DNA of 64,000 bases from Hevea brasiliensis (lineage: Eukaryota; Streptophyta; Magnoliopsida; Malpighiales; Euphorbiaceae). The translations under genes and the position numbers were made by a program. A model generated the notes under the pieces. That model worked only from the letters and a program-made list of their open reading frames with translations, had not been told where the DNA came from and ran no database searches. The stretch spans positions 81,953,652 through 82,017,651 of the forward strand of contig NC_079496.1 in NCBI RefSeq assembly GCF_030052815.1. Reading direction: 5' to 3'. This document shows positions 44,800-56,033 of this stretch, piece after piece; the first letter of the stretch is position 1; each line of letters starts with the position of its first letter.

Positions 44800-45914
44800 T
44801 CTACCTCTGCTAGGTGGTTGTGAGCTTACGGTGACGGGGCTCAGGCCCGACCCTTCTGCGATAGTAGGAGGTGGTCCAACTCTGCGACTCTGAGTGCAGT
44901 CCTTGGCAAAGTGTCAGGTGCCTCCACAGTTATAACGAGCTCCAATAGCCTTGTAGCAGATTCCACCATGATTCTTTCCACAAGTTTCACATTGGCGGGA
45001 GGTAGGAACTTACGGTACTCTGTGACGGATAGGGAGGTCTCTGTCTGAATGTCTTCCCCTACAGATTTCTTGCCACCTCTGCCATGTCCCCATAGTTCTT
45101 CCTCTTTCGGTATGACCACTGGAACTACGATCTCTTGATTTTCCCTCTTTCTCTGTCTTCTCGACCTCTTCTTCTCGGGAAGCGGTCTCAAACTCAACTC
45201 TTTCCAACTCTAGGGCTTGAGAAACAAGTTGAGAGAAGTTAGTGTGTTTGAAGCCAGAGCACTTGTACTCTAATCTTGGGCTTCAAGCCGGTTTCAAACC
45301 TCTTGCATCTCTCCTATTTGGTAGAGAGTAGACTCCTTTGCATAATGGCTAAGGCGGGAAAATTCTCTTTCATACTCGACCATTGATCGCCCCTTTGTTT
45401 CAAACTTAAGAATTCTTGTAGCCACGGTCTACATAAGCATCGAGGATGTATTTACTGCGAATTCCACGAGGAAGTCATTCCAGTCGACCTTGCGAGTTCT
45501 ACGGTGTGGGGAATGGTTTTCCACGATCATAAGCATCCCCTTGTAGTAAGGATCACGAGTATTCAAGTCGAGCTCCTCTGTACAATGAAGTTTCTTGAAC
45601 ACCCTATCCATCCTCTCTAACCACTGTTAAACGGCTTCTATAGGATCTCTGTCCCTTGAACTCTGTAGCCCCATACTTCATCAATTAATCATACTGTCTC
45701 GTATGAGACGGTGGTTGTACAACTGGTGTATGAATTGGGACTTGAGTAGGTGCATTACCAGCCATTTGTAGGAATATTGCGACCATCTCTTTGGCGAAGC
45801 GAGGAGGCTGCGATGCTGCGGTAGTCTTCTTTGAACCAACGACATTTTATGCAGTGGGGCATCCCCTTGCACCTCGACCTCAATAGGTGATCATTGAGCG
45901 ATCACCCTCTTCCA
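44800..45914 (-). pseudogene. Gypsy gag with zinc knuckle (element G)
   Basis: Start ATG at 45914 (MEEGD, as in E at 62161). The capsid region (about 45250-45650) includes MDRVFKKLHCTEELDLNT in the frame 45429-45611, as in E. A basic Glu/Lys/Arg-rich stretch follows (45010-45207). A zinc knuckle is readable as YNCGG...HFAKDC around 44890-44940, with one codon damaged. Multiple frameshifts. The + frame 44666-44893 is antisense. Confidence 0.8.
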
Positions 45915-46083
45915 TATTCAATGCGAGGATCTTAGCTTTCCTGAACGATAACACAAGAATATTCACTCTCGTTAGTGCATATTTATACTGTAATGTACTG
46001 TATGTATCAAACAATGATATTGAGCAGTTGTACTATGAAGAAAGGACATTCAAATAACAGGTGAAAACAGAATTTAAAACTTT

Positions 46084-46095
46084 GCTCTGATACCA
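46084..46095 (-). other. Primer-binding site of element G
   Basis: Element-strand TGGTATCAGAGC, 8 nt from the LTR, complementary to initiator Met-tRNA. The leader between it and gag (45915-46083) has no gene. Confidence 0.92.
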
Positions 46096-46103
46096 CTAAA
46101 ACA

Positions 46104-49100
46104 TGTCACACCTTACCCCTCTGTAAGGCATAACATGATCCCGTAGTATACCTAATGAATTACCAACTCCGTCTACTGATAACCCATTAAATACACTACA
46201 AGGGATTTTAAAAACTTTTCTTACTTCTTTTACAGTGGTGAGCACTATTTACAGGTGTTAAAAACTTTGGTGAACTGAGGTGAAACAACTAACTCATTTG
46301 ATTTATTTGGAATTTCTGTAAAAATTTTGGCAAGGTGCCATCTGTATTTTAGATAAAACAGTTCTTCAGAAAACCTGTAAAAGCACTTCTATAATTTTCC
46401 AAATCTCAACTTCAATACATTTCTCAACACAACAATTCATCAACTCAATTCCATAGAAATTTTTCAAAGTCTGAGATAAGGAAATATAATACAACTTTTA
46501 CAATCCAAAACACTCATAATTAATTTACAACTTCAAGTACAATTTAATTTAATTTACAACTGCTCAAAACCAAATACAATATGTACATACAGTGTCATAC
46601 ATTCTGATTACAAAAGCAAAAGCGGTATACTCAATATACCGGGTAATCCCTCATTTGGATGTATATGCGGCCTAGTCTGTATACTGTCTATCTCTCTACT
46701 GCGGCGACAATAAAAGCTATCATTTGAGACAATGTCTCAGTGGTGCACAACATTAACCAAATACAATTTAAATCACAATTCATAAATCATGTAAATAGTG
46801 GATACTTAAAATCATAGTTAAATCCAAGACAATAATTGTCAACAAGAATTTAAATTCCATTTCTCAATATTACAATAATTTTCCATAAGTCAGATCAGTT
46901 TGAATTCAAAAGGCAGTATATGTCAATGAGAGTTTAAATCCATTTCACAATCTCACAATACACATCAATAAATCACACTGACTTAATCATGATCCATAAT
47001 TCAATTCATCCCAAAAGCCGATGGCTAATGAGGTATTCAATTCATCCCAAAAGTCGATGACTAATGAGGAATAACATGGCTAGCTAGCAAAAATATGAGT
47101 ACTCATTCTATTCGTCCTCAACAGGCACACACCTCAACACTTGACGGAGAGGGAATTCAATTCATCCCACTAGACAAGCTAGAGAGAATACAATCAATAT
47201 ACATGATATTTGTGGTTTCAAACCATTTCTAATGCTTTTAATCAATAAGTATCCATCAATGTCATTCAAACCATTTTCCTGATTTCAAACTATTCACAAT
47301 ATTTTTCAATCAATAAATATTCCTCAAACACATTTTCACAATTTAAAATAATGATATACAAATAATCAATATTTATTTCCATTGAAAATAATTCAAAAGA
47401 AAGCAGTTGTTGTGCACAAACCTCGATATTTGTCTCTGGTCTTGACTCGGTATTTCTTTCCCTTTTCTTTGAGTCCTTGTTAGCTGAGAAACACAATTTG
47501 AAGTGTTTGATTACCAAATTAAACTATCTCTATCGATGGGGTTTGGTAAATAATGCCTGAACTCAATTATTCGCTTAATCACCTAATATACCGACCCTCG
47601 ATGCGTTTTAGGTAAATTAGGTTTTAGTGTCGTTAATATGTCACACTCGATAGGGTTTTAGGTTTGGTATGTTTTACCAAAGTCATTTCCTCGCTTAGTG
47701 CATTTTAATGCAAATTCTTTGGATTCCGGAACCTGGTTTGACCTAACCGGACGATCTAGTTCCCTCGGTTTTGGGTCTCGGTCGAAACTACAAACTTGTA
47801 GATCTAGGTCTTATTGCAGCGGTGCAAAATTTCAGGTCAATCCGAGTTAAGTAGACCAAGTTATGGTCATTACACTATTGCTGGTCAAGTGGTACCATTT
47901 TAGGTCAATTTTAGGTCAAATTGGTCAATTCTGGTTCGGCCAGTTTTGGACCCGAACTTGTGCAAGTTGTTTGACTTGCTTATGGTCATTTCTGGGCTTT
48001 GGTGTCTTCATAAGACTTGTAGGTATGGGTCTTAACTATTCTTGGTCAAAATTTCAGGTCAATTGGACCTGGTTTGAGTGAGTTATGGCCTAAACACTCA
48101 CTGCTGCCCAATTGGTCATTTTCAGGTCCTAATTGCATCTAATCCGAATTGGTCAAATTTTTAGGTCACCTTGCAAGCACAATTTTGGCATGGTTTCTCA
48201 ATGAAAGTTGGCACATTTTGTGCCTAGTTTCACGCCAAATTCGTCTCATACCAATTGAGGTTACACATTCAAGGTTATAGGCCAAAATATACACTGCCCT
48301 CAATATGCATTTCACACCCCAACTTCAAACACATTATTTACCTTGCAAGGTTTACTTCCATACCCTACCAAACTGTTTTGGCACATTACCAACAACATTT
48401 ACTACATTACATTAGCATTATTTTGGGCAGATTCAATCACCATCAACACACCAATTATCATTCACAATCACAATTCTAAGTACCATTACAATTACACCTA
48501 AACACTACAAACATTACATACACTTTACAACTTTAATTTACATACTTAACATCAATCCTTCTAGGTCAATATGCTGCCCACACTTCCTTCAATATACACC
48601 CTTTCTCAAGTGTCCACAAGCTGCCACAAATCACTCATCAACATCACATTGCCGTACCATAAGTTAATTTCCATCAAAGTGCATAATTCACCATATATAC
48701 ATGCATTAAATCACTAGGTTACTAAATCACCATGAACAACATTATTTCTCAACAATTATATGCACAATTTCCTCATCAAAAACGTGACCATGGCTGTCCA
48801 AAATGACAACAACAATAACCCATCAAACTCAAAATTTTCCTTCACCAAACTAATACCCATAACATGCACATAAACTTTAACAAAGAAATTCTCAAAATTA
48901 TGAACTTACCTTATGCTTGGAGCTTGTTAAACCTTGCTTAAACTTCCCAAAATTGGTATCAATATCTTCCTTGTGGTGTGTAGACCATTTTTCATGAAAG
49001 AAGCTAAGTGAATGGAGTTGAAAATGGAGGGTGGATTAAGCTTGCATGCAAACGCCCATGGAGTTCTTTGTGTTCTTCAATTCGGCCATTTATGAGAGAA

Positions 49101-49769
49101 TATGAGGAAGATGGATTTCAGATGGTGAGTGGACCATATCAGCCATAATTCAATGATAAATTAATCCCTTAGTGCTCCACTAAGTAAAATAAATCATATT
49201 ATAAACTTAACTTTCCCATAATCCACATTTAACCCATTATTTCCACTATTTATTTTAGGTACCACCAAATTAATTTTTCATTTCATTTTCTAAGTGTAAT
49301 ACTATTTATTTTTAATGGACATTTAGGTCAAAAGAGACTTGGGATGTCGAATGACCATAATGCCTGTTAGAGTAGTTTTCAGATTTTTAGGTAACACCGT
49401 ATTTTTTCTGTTTTTCGATTTCTAACTTTTCTTTGTAATAATTATTTAATTTTTATTTGATATTTCTAATGATATTTACTCTTCAACAATGGTCTATTTA
49501 AGACATAAAAATGTTTCCCGGGGTTCCATGATCCGAGCTAGTCAACGGTCCTGTAGTGACTTCCGTCTGATCACCCATCGCTAGGTTTCCCGGCTCACTT
49601 ACTCGGTTACATTTCTTTGCTATGATTTTTCCTTTGTTTTTCTTTTCTTGTATTTCATTATTTTATGTCTCCTCACTCATATTGAAGTACGGTTCTAGGC
49701 ATCCTAGCTGTCCGGACAACACTGGTCACCGGAGCAGTAGAACGCCCTACCGAACTTTGGGGTGTTACA
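46104..49769 (-). repeat. Element G 5' LTR
   Basis: 3,666 bp, nearly identical to 37667-41328. Differences concentrate at CAG/CTG sites, for example CTCAGTGG at about 46738 against CTCGATGG at about 38299, and GTTAGCTGAGAA at about 47481 against GTTAGCGAGAA at about 39047. Confidence 0.95.
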
Positions 49770-49774
49770 GAAAA

Positions 49775-50070
49775 TACTCCTGCTCCCTTCAACTGATCAA
49801 ACAGATCATCAATTCTAGGCAGCGGATATTTGTTCTTCACTGTCACTTTATTCAACTGCCGGTAATCAATGCATAGCCTCAAAGTCCCATCCTTCTTCTT
49901 CACAAACAGCACTGGAGCTCCCCATGGTGACACACTGGGGCGTATGAACCCCTTATCCAGCAACTCTTGCAACTGAGTTTTCAACTCCCTCAATTCAGTG
50001 GGTGCCATCCTATAAAGAGCAATGGAAATGGGTGCTGTACCCGGCAGTGTCTCAATAGCAAACTCGACTT
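49775..50070 (-). pseudogene. Gypsy reverse transcriptase, N-terminal part (element F)
   Basis: Open frame to 50008: [53 protein letters not shown] and [19 protein letters not shown], then cut at GVFS by G. Upstream in the same strand the link to the protease carries a nonsense codon (TAA in ELPGLPP-*-REVEF, near 50075). Confidence 0.9.
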
Positions 50071-50074
50071 CCCT

Positions 50075-50600
50075 TTATGGTGGCAAACCAGGCAACTCTT
50101 CAGGAAATACCTCTGGGAAGTCTCTCACTGTGGGTATATCAATCAGGTTTGGCTTAGCCTGCCTAGTATCCACCACATGTGCTAGGTAGGCTTCACAGCC
50201 TTTTCTCATCATTCTTCTTGCAACTGTGGCTGAGATGACATTGGACAAGAAATCTGTCCTTTCCCCCACAACTGTGATTTCATTACCCTCTGGAGTTTTC
50301 AGAGAAATCCTCTTCAATTTGCAATCAACTATTGCCTGATGACGTGACAACCAATCCATTCCCAAAATTACGTCAAACTCGTGGAAGGGCAACTCAATCA
50401 GGTCTGCCAAGAATTATACCCTTGAATCCTTAACGGGCAACCTTTGTATACCTTGTTCACCACTACACTGTGGCCCAATGGATTAGTGACCAGAATGTCT
50501 TGGTCACTCTCCCCTACTAGTATCCCCCTTTCTACGGGTAGGTTGATGCAAATATAGGAATGAGTGGATCCTGGATCCACCAATGCATGCACAGGAGTAT
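50075..50600 (-). pseudogene. Gypsy aspartic protease and linker (element F)
   Basis: 50398-50592 holds the active-site block MHALVDPGSTHSYIC and ILVTNPLGHSVVVNKVYKGCP. 50075-50410 holds FHEFDVILGMDWLSRHQAIVDC, KLKRISLKTPEGNEITVVGE, RRMMRKGCEAYLAHVVDT and the RT entry [21 protein letters not shown]. One frameshift at about 50400 and one nonsense codon at the end. Otherwise a full-length retropepsin region. Confidence 0.9.
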
Positions 50601-50699
50601 TGTAGAGGGAGAACGTACCCCTGATGACGTCCGGGGCATCTTGCTCCTCCTGAGCTCTCAGGGCATAATTTATGGCAGGTGGTCTGTTATCTGGCCTCT

Positions 50700-51653
50700 C
50701 TGCTGGCTCAGATGCTGGCCTCTGTGATGGTCCAACGGCCGACTTGCGATTTTCTACCTCTACGTAGTGCGGGAGCGGTGCATGCTTGTGTTAGAGCAGT
50801 TGTAGTAGTTCTGCGTGGACACTTTCTTAGCTGATGCTCTGTCGACCCACATCTCAAACAGGCACCAGTTACTCTCCAACACTCCCCCTTGTGCCATTTA
50901 AGGCAGTGTGGACATGCAGAAGATGTTGGGGCTGGTCCCCTGAACCCCATCCACGGAGGCGCCCACCGATGGTGTGGGTGACCTCTCCTAGGGTGAACTA
51001 TGGCTGGGCCCCGAGACGACCTTGGCCTTGTAGTTGAGTGAACTCGTGCGGGAGGACCCTTGAACTTCTTCCCAAATGCGGGAGCTGAGCTAGACCGACG
51101 GGTCCCCTCTTCTGCTGTCTCTCCCTTCTGGTCTGCTCACTGATTCTCACTTTTTCAACCCTTATTGCCGCTTCCACTAGCTTGCTAAATTCTGTGATTC
51201 CCAAGGCAGTGAGCTGTATCTTGATATTGTCATTCAGTCCCTCCTCAAATCTCTTGCACCTTTTAGCTTCATTAGGGACTATCTCCCTTCTGTAGCGGCT
51301 TAATCGGACAAATTCCTTCTCGTATTGACCCACCACCGCGCCTCGCCTCAGATTAATGAACTCTCTCCTTCTCTCTTCCAGGTATACAGTACCCACATAC
51401 TTCTTCTTGAATTCGGAGAGGAAAAAGTCCCAAGTTACAGCTTCTGGCTGCACTTCACTGGACACAGTGTCCCACCATTCGTAGCCATCGTCTTGTAACA
51501 AGGATACAGCAGCTTCTAAGTTCTGCTCTGGGGTGCAGTGAAGTTGTTTTAAGACTCTGCCTGTTCTGTTCAACCAATTCTCGGCTGCCACCGAGTCATC
51601 TTCTCTCTTGCCATAGAAATCCACCGCCCCAAACTTTCTTAGCCTTTCCAGGT
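50700..51653 (-). pseudogene. Gypsy gag capsid and zinc knuckles (element F)
   Basis: Capsid piece 50998-51624 (208 residues): AENWLNRTGRVLKQLHC, YEWWDTVSSEV, TWDFFLSEFKKKYVG, EFVRLSRYRRE and KRCKRFEEGL, typical of the Retrotrans_gag family, then a basic coiled stretch (AAIRVEKVRISEQ). 50708-50950 has a Cys-rich motif CPHCLKWHKGEC and a CCHC knuckle C-LRC-GSTEH-QLRKC for RNA binding. The gag N-terminus lies beyond H at 55695-55906. Frameshift around 50950-51000. Confidence 0.9.
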
Positions 51654-51658
51654 GTGAT

Positions 51659-54600
51659 TGTCACACCCTACCCCTCTGTAAGATGTAACATGATCCCGTA
51701 GTATACCTAATGAATTATCAACTCCGTCTACTGATAACCCATTAAATACACTACAAGGGATTTTAAAAACTTTTCTTACTTCTTTTACAGTGGTGAGCAC
51801 TATTTACAGGTGTTAAAAACCTTTTTGAACTGAAGTGATAGAACTACCACATTTAAATGATTTGGAATTTCTGTAAAAATTTTGGCAGAGTGCCATCTGT
51901 ATTTTGGATAAAACAGTTTTTCAGAAAACCTGTAAAAAGCACTTCAATATGTATTTGCAAATCTCAACTCCAACATATTTTTCAACACAACATATTTCTC
52001 AACTCAAATCCATAGTGATTCTTCAAAGACTGAGATACAAGAAATATAATACAAAACTATTCAAGTAAATGAAATCTCAAATTTACATTCACGATAATTT
52101 ACATTTAATTACATACCAAAATATTTTACAAGAGTTTTTATACAACTGCTCAAATAATTTACATACATATTATTACATGCTTACATCAAAACCTATGTAC
52201 ATGGGTATACCTATGATATACCTGGAGCTGATCTGAAAGTGTCCTCAAAGAAACTTACTCACTGCTCTATGCTCTTCTTACCTACGACAGCATGCAAAGC
52301 TATCGCTGAGTGGTGAACTCAGTGGTGCACAACTATAATTTAAAACATAATACAATATACATTGACAAATTTACAGTAAATAATTTGGAAATCTGAATAC
52401 TCATCAAATTCCAAAACTCAAAATATTCATTGCCAATAATATGAATCATTTGTATAAAATGACTTCGATCATGAAATTCAATTTATCAAATCATAACTAA
52501 CCATTTAGGTAATCCCAGCAAAATCAATTATACATAAGTCATAATTGAAATCACAATTCTTTATCATTCAAAAGTCATTCTGTATCTCAAAAATCAATAT
52601 GTATCTCAAAAATCATGTTGTATCTCAAAAATCATGTTGTATCTCAAAAATCAATCTTTATCTCACTAACTATGCAAGACTAATCCGAAAGGGCCATATT
52701 CGATGTGATTCTAACTCCCTATGGTCGGGGAGGTCGAATCATTGTGCACAGTACCATCACAATAATGAATCTTCCGCAAGGGCCATAATGATAAAATAAA
52801 CTTAGATCTAACCTCAAATCAGAGGAAAATCTAAGCCTGTGCATGTACCATGGTAATCAAAACACAACTAACTCCATTGTCTTCTCAACAAATGAGAGAG
52901 ACGGGTAATAACCTAGTCAAGCATCTATAGTGAGATATAAAACAATATCACAATCCTTTTAGTGAGCATAAATCACAATATAATTCAATTCAAATTCAAT
53001 TCCAATATCCGATAATTTTTATGCTCATCATAATTCAAATCATAAATTTGCATTTTTCCATGAAAATTACCATCACAATTCAAAACATGTTCTATCACAA
53101 TTTTCCAAAACATAATTTATTCAATCCATAACAATGCTTAATACTTGTGGTAATACCATTTCACAAAGCAAAATTCATACATACTATAACAATTTCAATA
53201 ATCATTGAATTAAATCCAATGCCTGTTAAACATAGTTCATAAGAAAATATGTCATTTAATCACATAAAATATTCAGAACAAAATCAGTTAAAAACTAGTT
53301 GTGCACAAACCTCTGATGACTGTCTCCTGGTCTGGACTCAGTGTTTCCTTCCCTTTTCCTGAGTCCTTGCTAACTGAGAAACACAATTTGAAGTGTTTCA
53401 ATACTAATTTAAATTGTCTCTAACGATAATGTTCGATAAGTAATTCACTGAAAGCTATTATTTGCTTAATCACCTAATATACCAACCCTCGATGCGTTTT
53501 AGGTAAATTAGGTTTTAGTGTCATTAATATGTCACATTCAATAGGGTTTTAGGGTTGGTACGTTTTATCAAACTCATTTCCTTGTTTAGTGCATTTTAAG
53601 GAAACTTGCTGGATTCCGGTATACTAGTTTGACCTAGCCGGACGACCTAGTTCCCTCGATTTTCGGGTTTCGGTCAAAACTACAAACTTGTAGATCTATG
53701 TCTTATGGAACGCGGGGCAAAATTTTAGGTCATTCCGAGTTAAGTAGACCAAGTTATGGTCATTATACTATTTCTGGTCAAATGGCATCAATTTAGGTCA
53801 ATTTTAGGTCAATTTGGGCAACTTTGGTTCGGCCAGTTTTTGGACCCGAACTTGTGCAAGCTGTTTGACTTTCTTATGGTCATTTCTGGGTTTTGGTGTC
53901 TTCATAAGACTTGTAGGTATGGGTCTTAACTATTCATGGTTAAAATTTCAGGTCAATTGGACCTGTTTTGAGTGAGTTATGGCCTAAACACTAACTGCTG
54001 CCCAATTGGTCAGTTTTCAGGTTTCACTTGCACTTAATCCGAATTGGTCATTTTTCATGCTACCTTGCAAGCAGACTTTTGGTATGCTTTCTTAATGAAA
54101 GTTGGCATATTTTGTGCCTAGTTTTACCTCCAATTGGTCTCATACCAATTGGAGCCACACACTTAAGGTTCTAGGCCAAAATGCACACTGCCCTATTGCA
54201 CTTCCTTCATTTCTCATCAAAGGTCACTTTTAGCATTTACCAAACTCTACATTCATGCCAATTTTGGTTTGTACCATAACCTAAACATATTTTACAACAT
54301 ATTATTGATCATTTTGGCAGCCTATAATCACACTCAATATGCACCATTTAGTGCAAAATTTTTTTCAAGCTCAATTACAACAATTCAATCACCTAACCAT
54401 AACAAATAACTTCCATCCTCAATCATACAAACTGCCCCTACATCATCACCACCAGAATTCATCAATAAGTTTCATGATATCATACATAATTTCTTGGGTT
54501 TAAAGGCTGCCCAAAAATGGCAGTTTGCTAAGGTATTAAATTCCCCTTTTAAACCCTAAAATCAAATGCTCAATAACACATACATGGAGATTAATTTACT

Positions 54601-55689
54601 AACAATTCAAATTGACTTATTCAACACTAATTTCCATTAATTACATGTAGGAAAAACTCAAGCAACTCACCTTCCATGGCTGCCAAAAATGGACAGTCCC
54701 ATAACTCAACCATTTCTTCAAATTTCTTCACCCAAAATACTACCCACAACCTCAATACAAGTTTTAATTAAGCAAGGGAAGAAAATGGACACTTACCCCT
54801 TGTTGGACTTCCTTAAAACTCCACTAAATCTCTTCTTTCTTCTTCCCAAAATGTTGCCCAAGGTGTGTGTGCAAGCTTTATTGAAGAAACTATGGTGAAA
54901 TGAGGGCTTGAAGATGGTTGCATGGTGGTTGAAGTGAGGTTGGCCACGGAGCTTCCATGGGAGTTTTGGGAGAAAGTTGAATTCGGTTTGGAAGAAGAAT
55001 GAAGAAGATGAAGCTTACTTAGTGGAGAAATCTGTCCACTAATGTTATATTTTAATGTCCATTTAGCTCACTTAGTGGAGCACTAAGTTTAGTTAATGAA
55101 TAATTAATCCAAAGTTTCAAAATTTGCAATTTTGTCATCAAACTGCCACTATTTGTATTATGTACCATATTTCTTATTTTTCATGACATTTTCCAAGTGT
55201 ATTATCATTTATTTTTAATGGACATTTAGGTCAAAAGATAACTCTAGGTGTCAAATGACCACAATGCCCCTGTTCGGATTGCATTCCTGATTTTTCGGTA
55301 ACACCGGGTTTTGTCCGTTTTTCGATTTCTCACTTTTCTTTGTACTAATTAATTAATTTTTCTTTGATATTTCTAATGGTATTTATACTTCAATAGGTGT
55401 CTATTTAAGTCCTAAAAATATTTTTCAGGGTTCCCCACGGTCTAGGGCTAGTCAACGGTCCACGCCGTGACTTCGATCTGATCACCCATCGCTGTGGTTC
55501 TCGCCGCTTAACTTGGTTACATTTCTTTGCTATTATTTTTCCTTTGTTTTTCTTGTATTTTCTTTTCTTGTATTTCATTATTCTATATCTCCTCACTCAT
55601 ATCGAAGTGTAATTCTAGGCATCCTAATTGTCCGAACAGCACTGGCCACCAGAACAGTAGAACGCATTACCGAACTTAGGGGTGTTACA
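51659..55689 (-). mobile_element. Element H: solo LTR related to G
   Basis: 4,031 bp with LTR termini TGTCACACCC...GGGGTGTTACA and the 5-bp TSD GTGAT (51654-51658 and 55690-55694). There is no primer site, polypurine tract or coding domain, so it is one LTR left by recombination between the two LTRs of a full element. It aligns with G's LTR along most of its length with clear divergence (end regions, the GACCAAGTTATGG region, the shared motif at 55253-55270), so it represents an older or sister subfamily. It interrupts F's gag. Confidence 0.93.
52581..52665. repeat. Minisatellite of 18-19 bp in solo LTR H
   Basis: Four tandem copies of a unit with core GTATCTCAAAAATCA; the fourth ends in TCTTTATCTCAC. 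Not seen in G's LTRs, so it expanded after the families split. Confidence 0.8.
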
Positions 55690-55694
55690 GTGAT

Positions 55695-55906
55695 TTTGGT
55701 TGTGGAGCTGGTGGTGGTGGTGGTGCTGGCATTACTCCGGCCATTTGTCTAAAAAAGTCGACCATTTGTTGAAACATGGCCTGTGGAGGCTGAGCAGGCT
55801 CTGCTTGAGCTGGCGGAGTAGGTTCTCCCCTACCCCGGTCTCTTTGCTGCAGTGGAGCATGACTCTCCACTTCCTCCTCAACGGCCCTCTGAGATGAAGG
55901 GTCCAT
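55695..55906 (-). pseudogene. Gypsy gag N-terminus (element F)
   Basis: Start ATG at 55906, reading MDPSSQRAVEEEVESHAPL, a Pro/Gln-rich segment, FQQMVDFFRQMAGVMP and a poly-Pro run, then cut by solo LTR H in the region before the capsid. The frame is intact up to H. Confidence 0.88.
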
Positions 55907-56016
55907 ATCCTATTCAAAATAAGAAAAACAAACAGATCTGCATTAGTGTCACCTCGACTCTTACAAATGCAATGCATGGTATGGACTCGATCTAGGACCA
56001 GAAACGCCTAAACCGT

Positions 56017-56028
56017 GCTCTGATACCA
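56017..56028 (-). other. Primer-binding site of element F
   Basis: Element-strand TGGTATCAGAGC, 5 nt from the LTR. The leader 55907-56016 contains no gene. Confidence 0.93.
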
Positions 56029-56033
56029 CTAAA

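Larger units (their letters stand above)
37667..49769 (-). mobile_element. Gypsy element G, second Tekay-like family, full length
   Basis: 12,103 bp on minus: 3' LTR 37667-41328, internal 41329-46103, 5' LTR 46104-49769. Same domain order as D/F including a chromodomain, but clearly different sequence; its protease and gag resemble E. The two LTRs are almost identical, so it is young, but the pol region is heavily frameshifted, often at sites where CAG/CTG would be expected. Confidence 0.95.
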
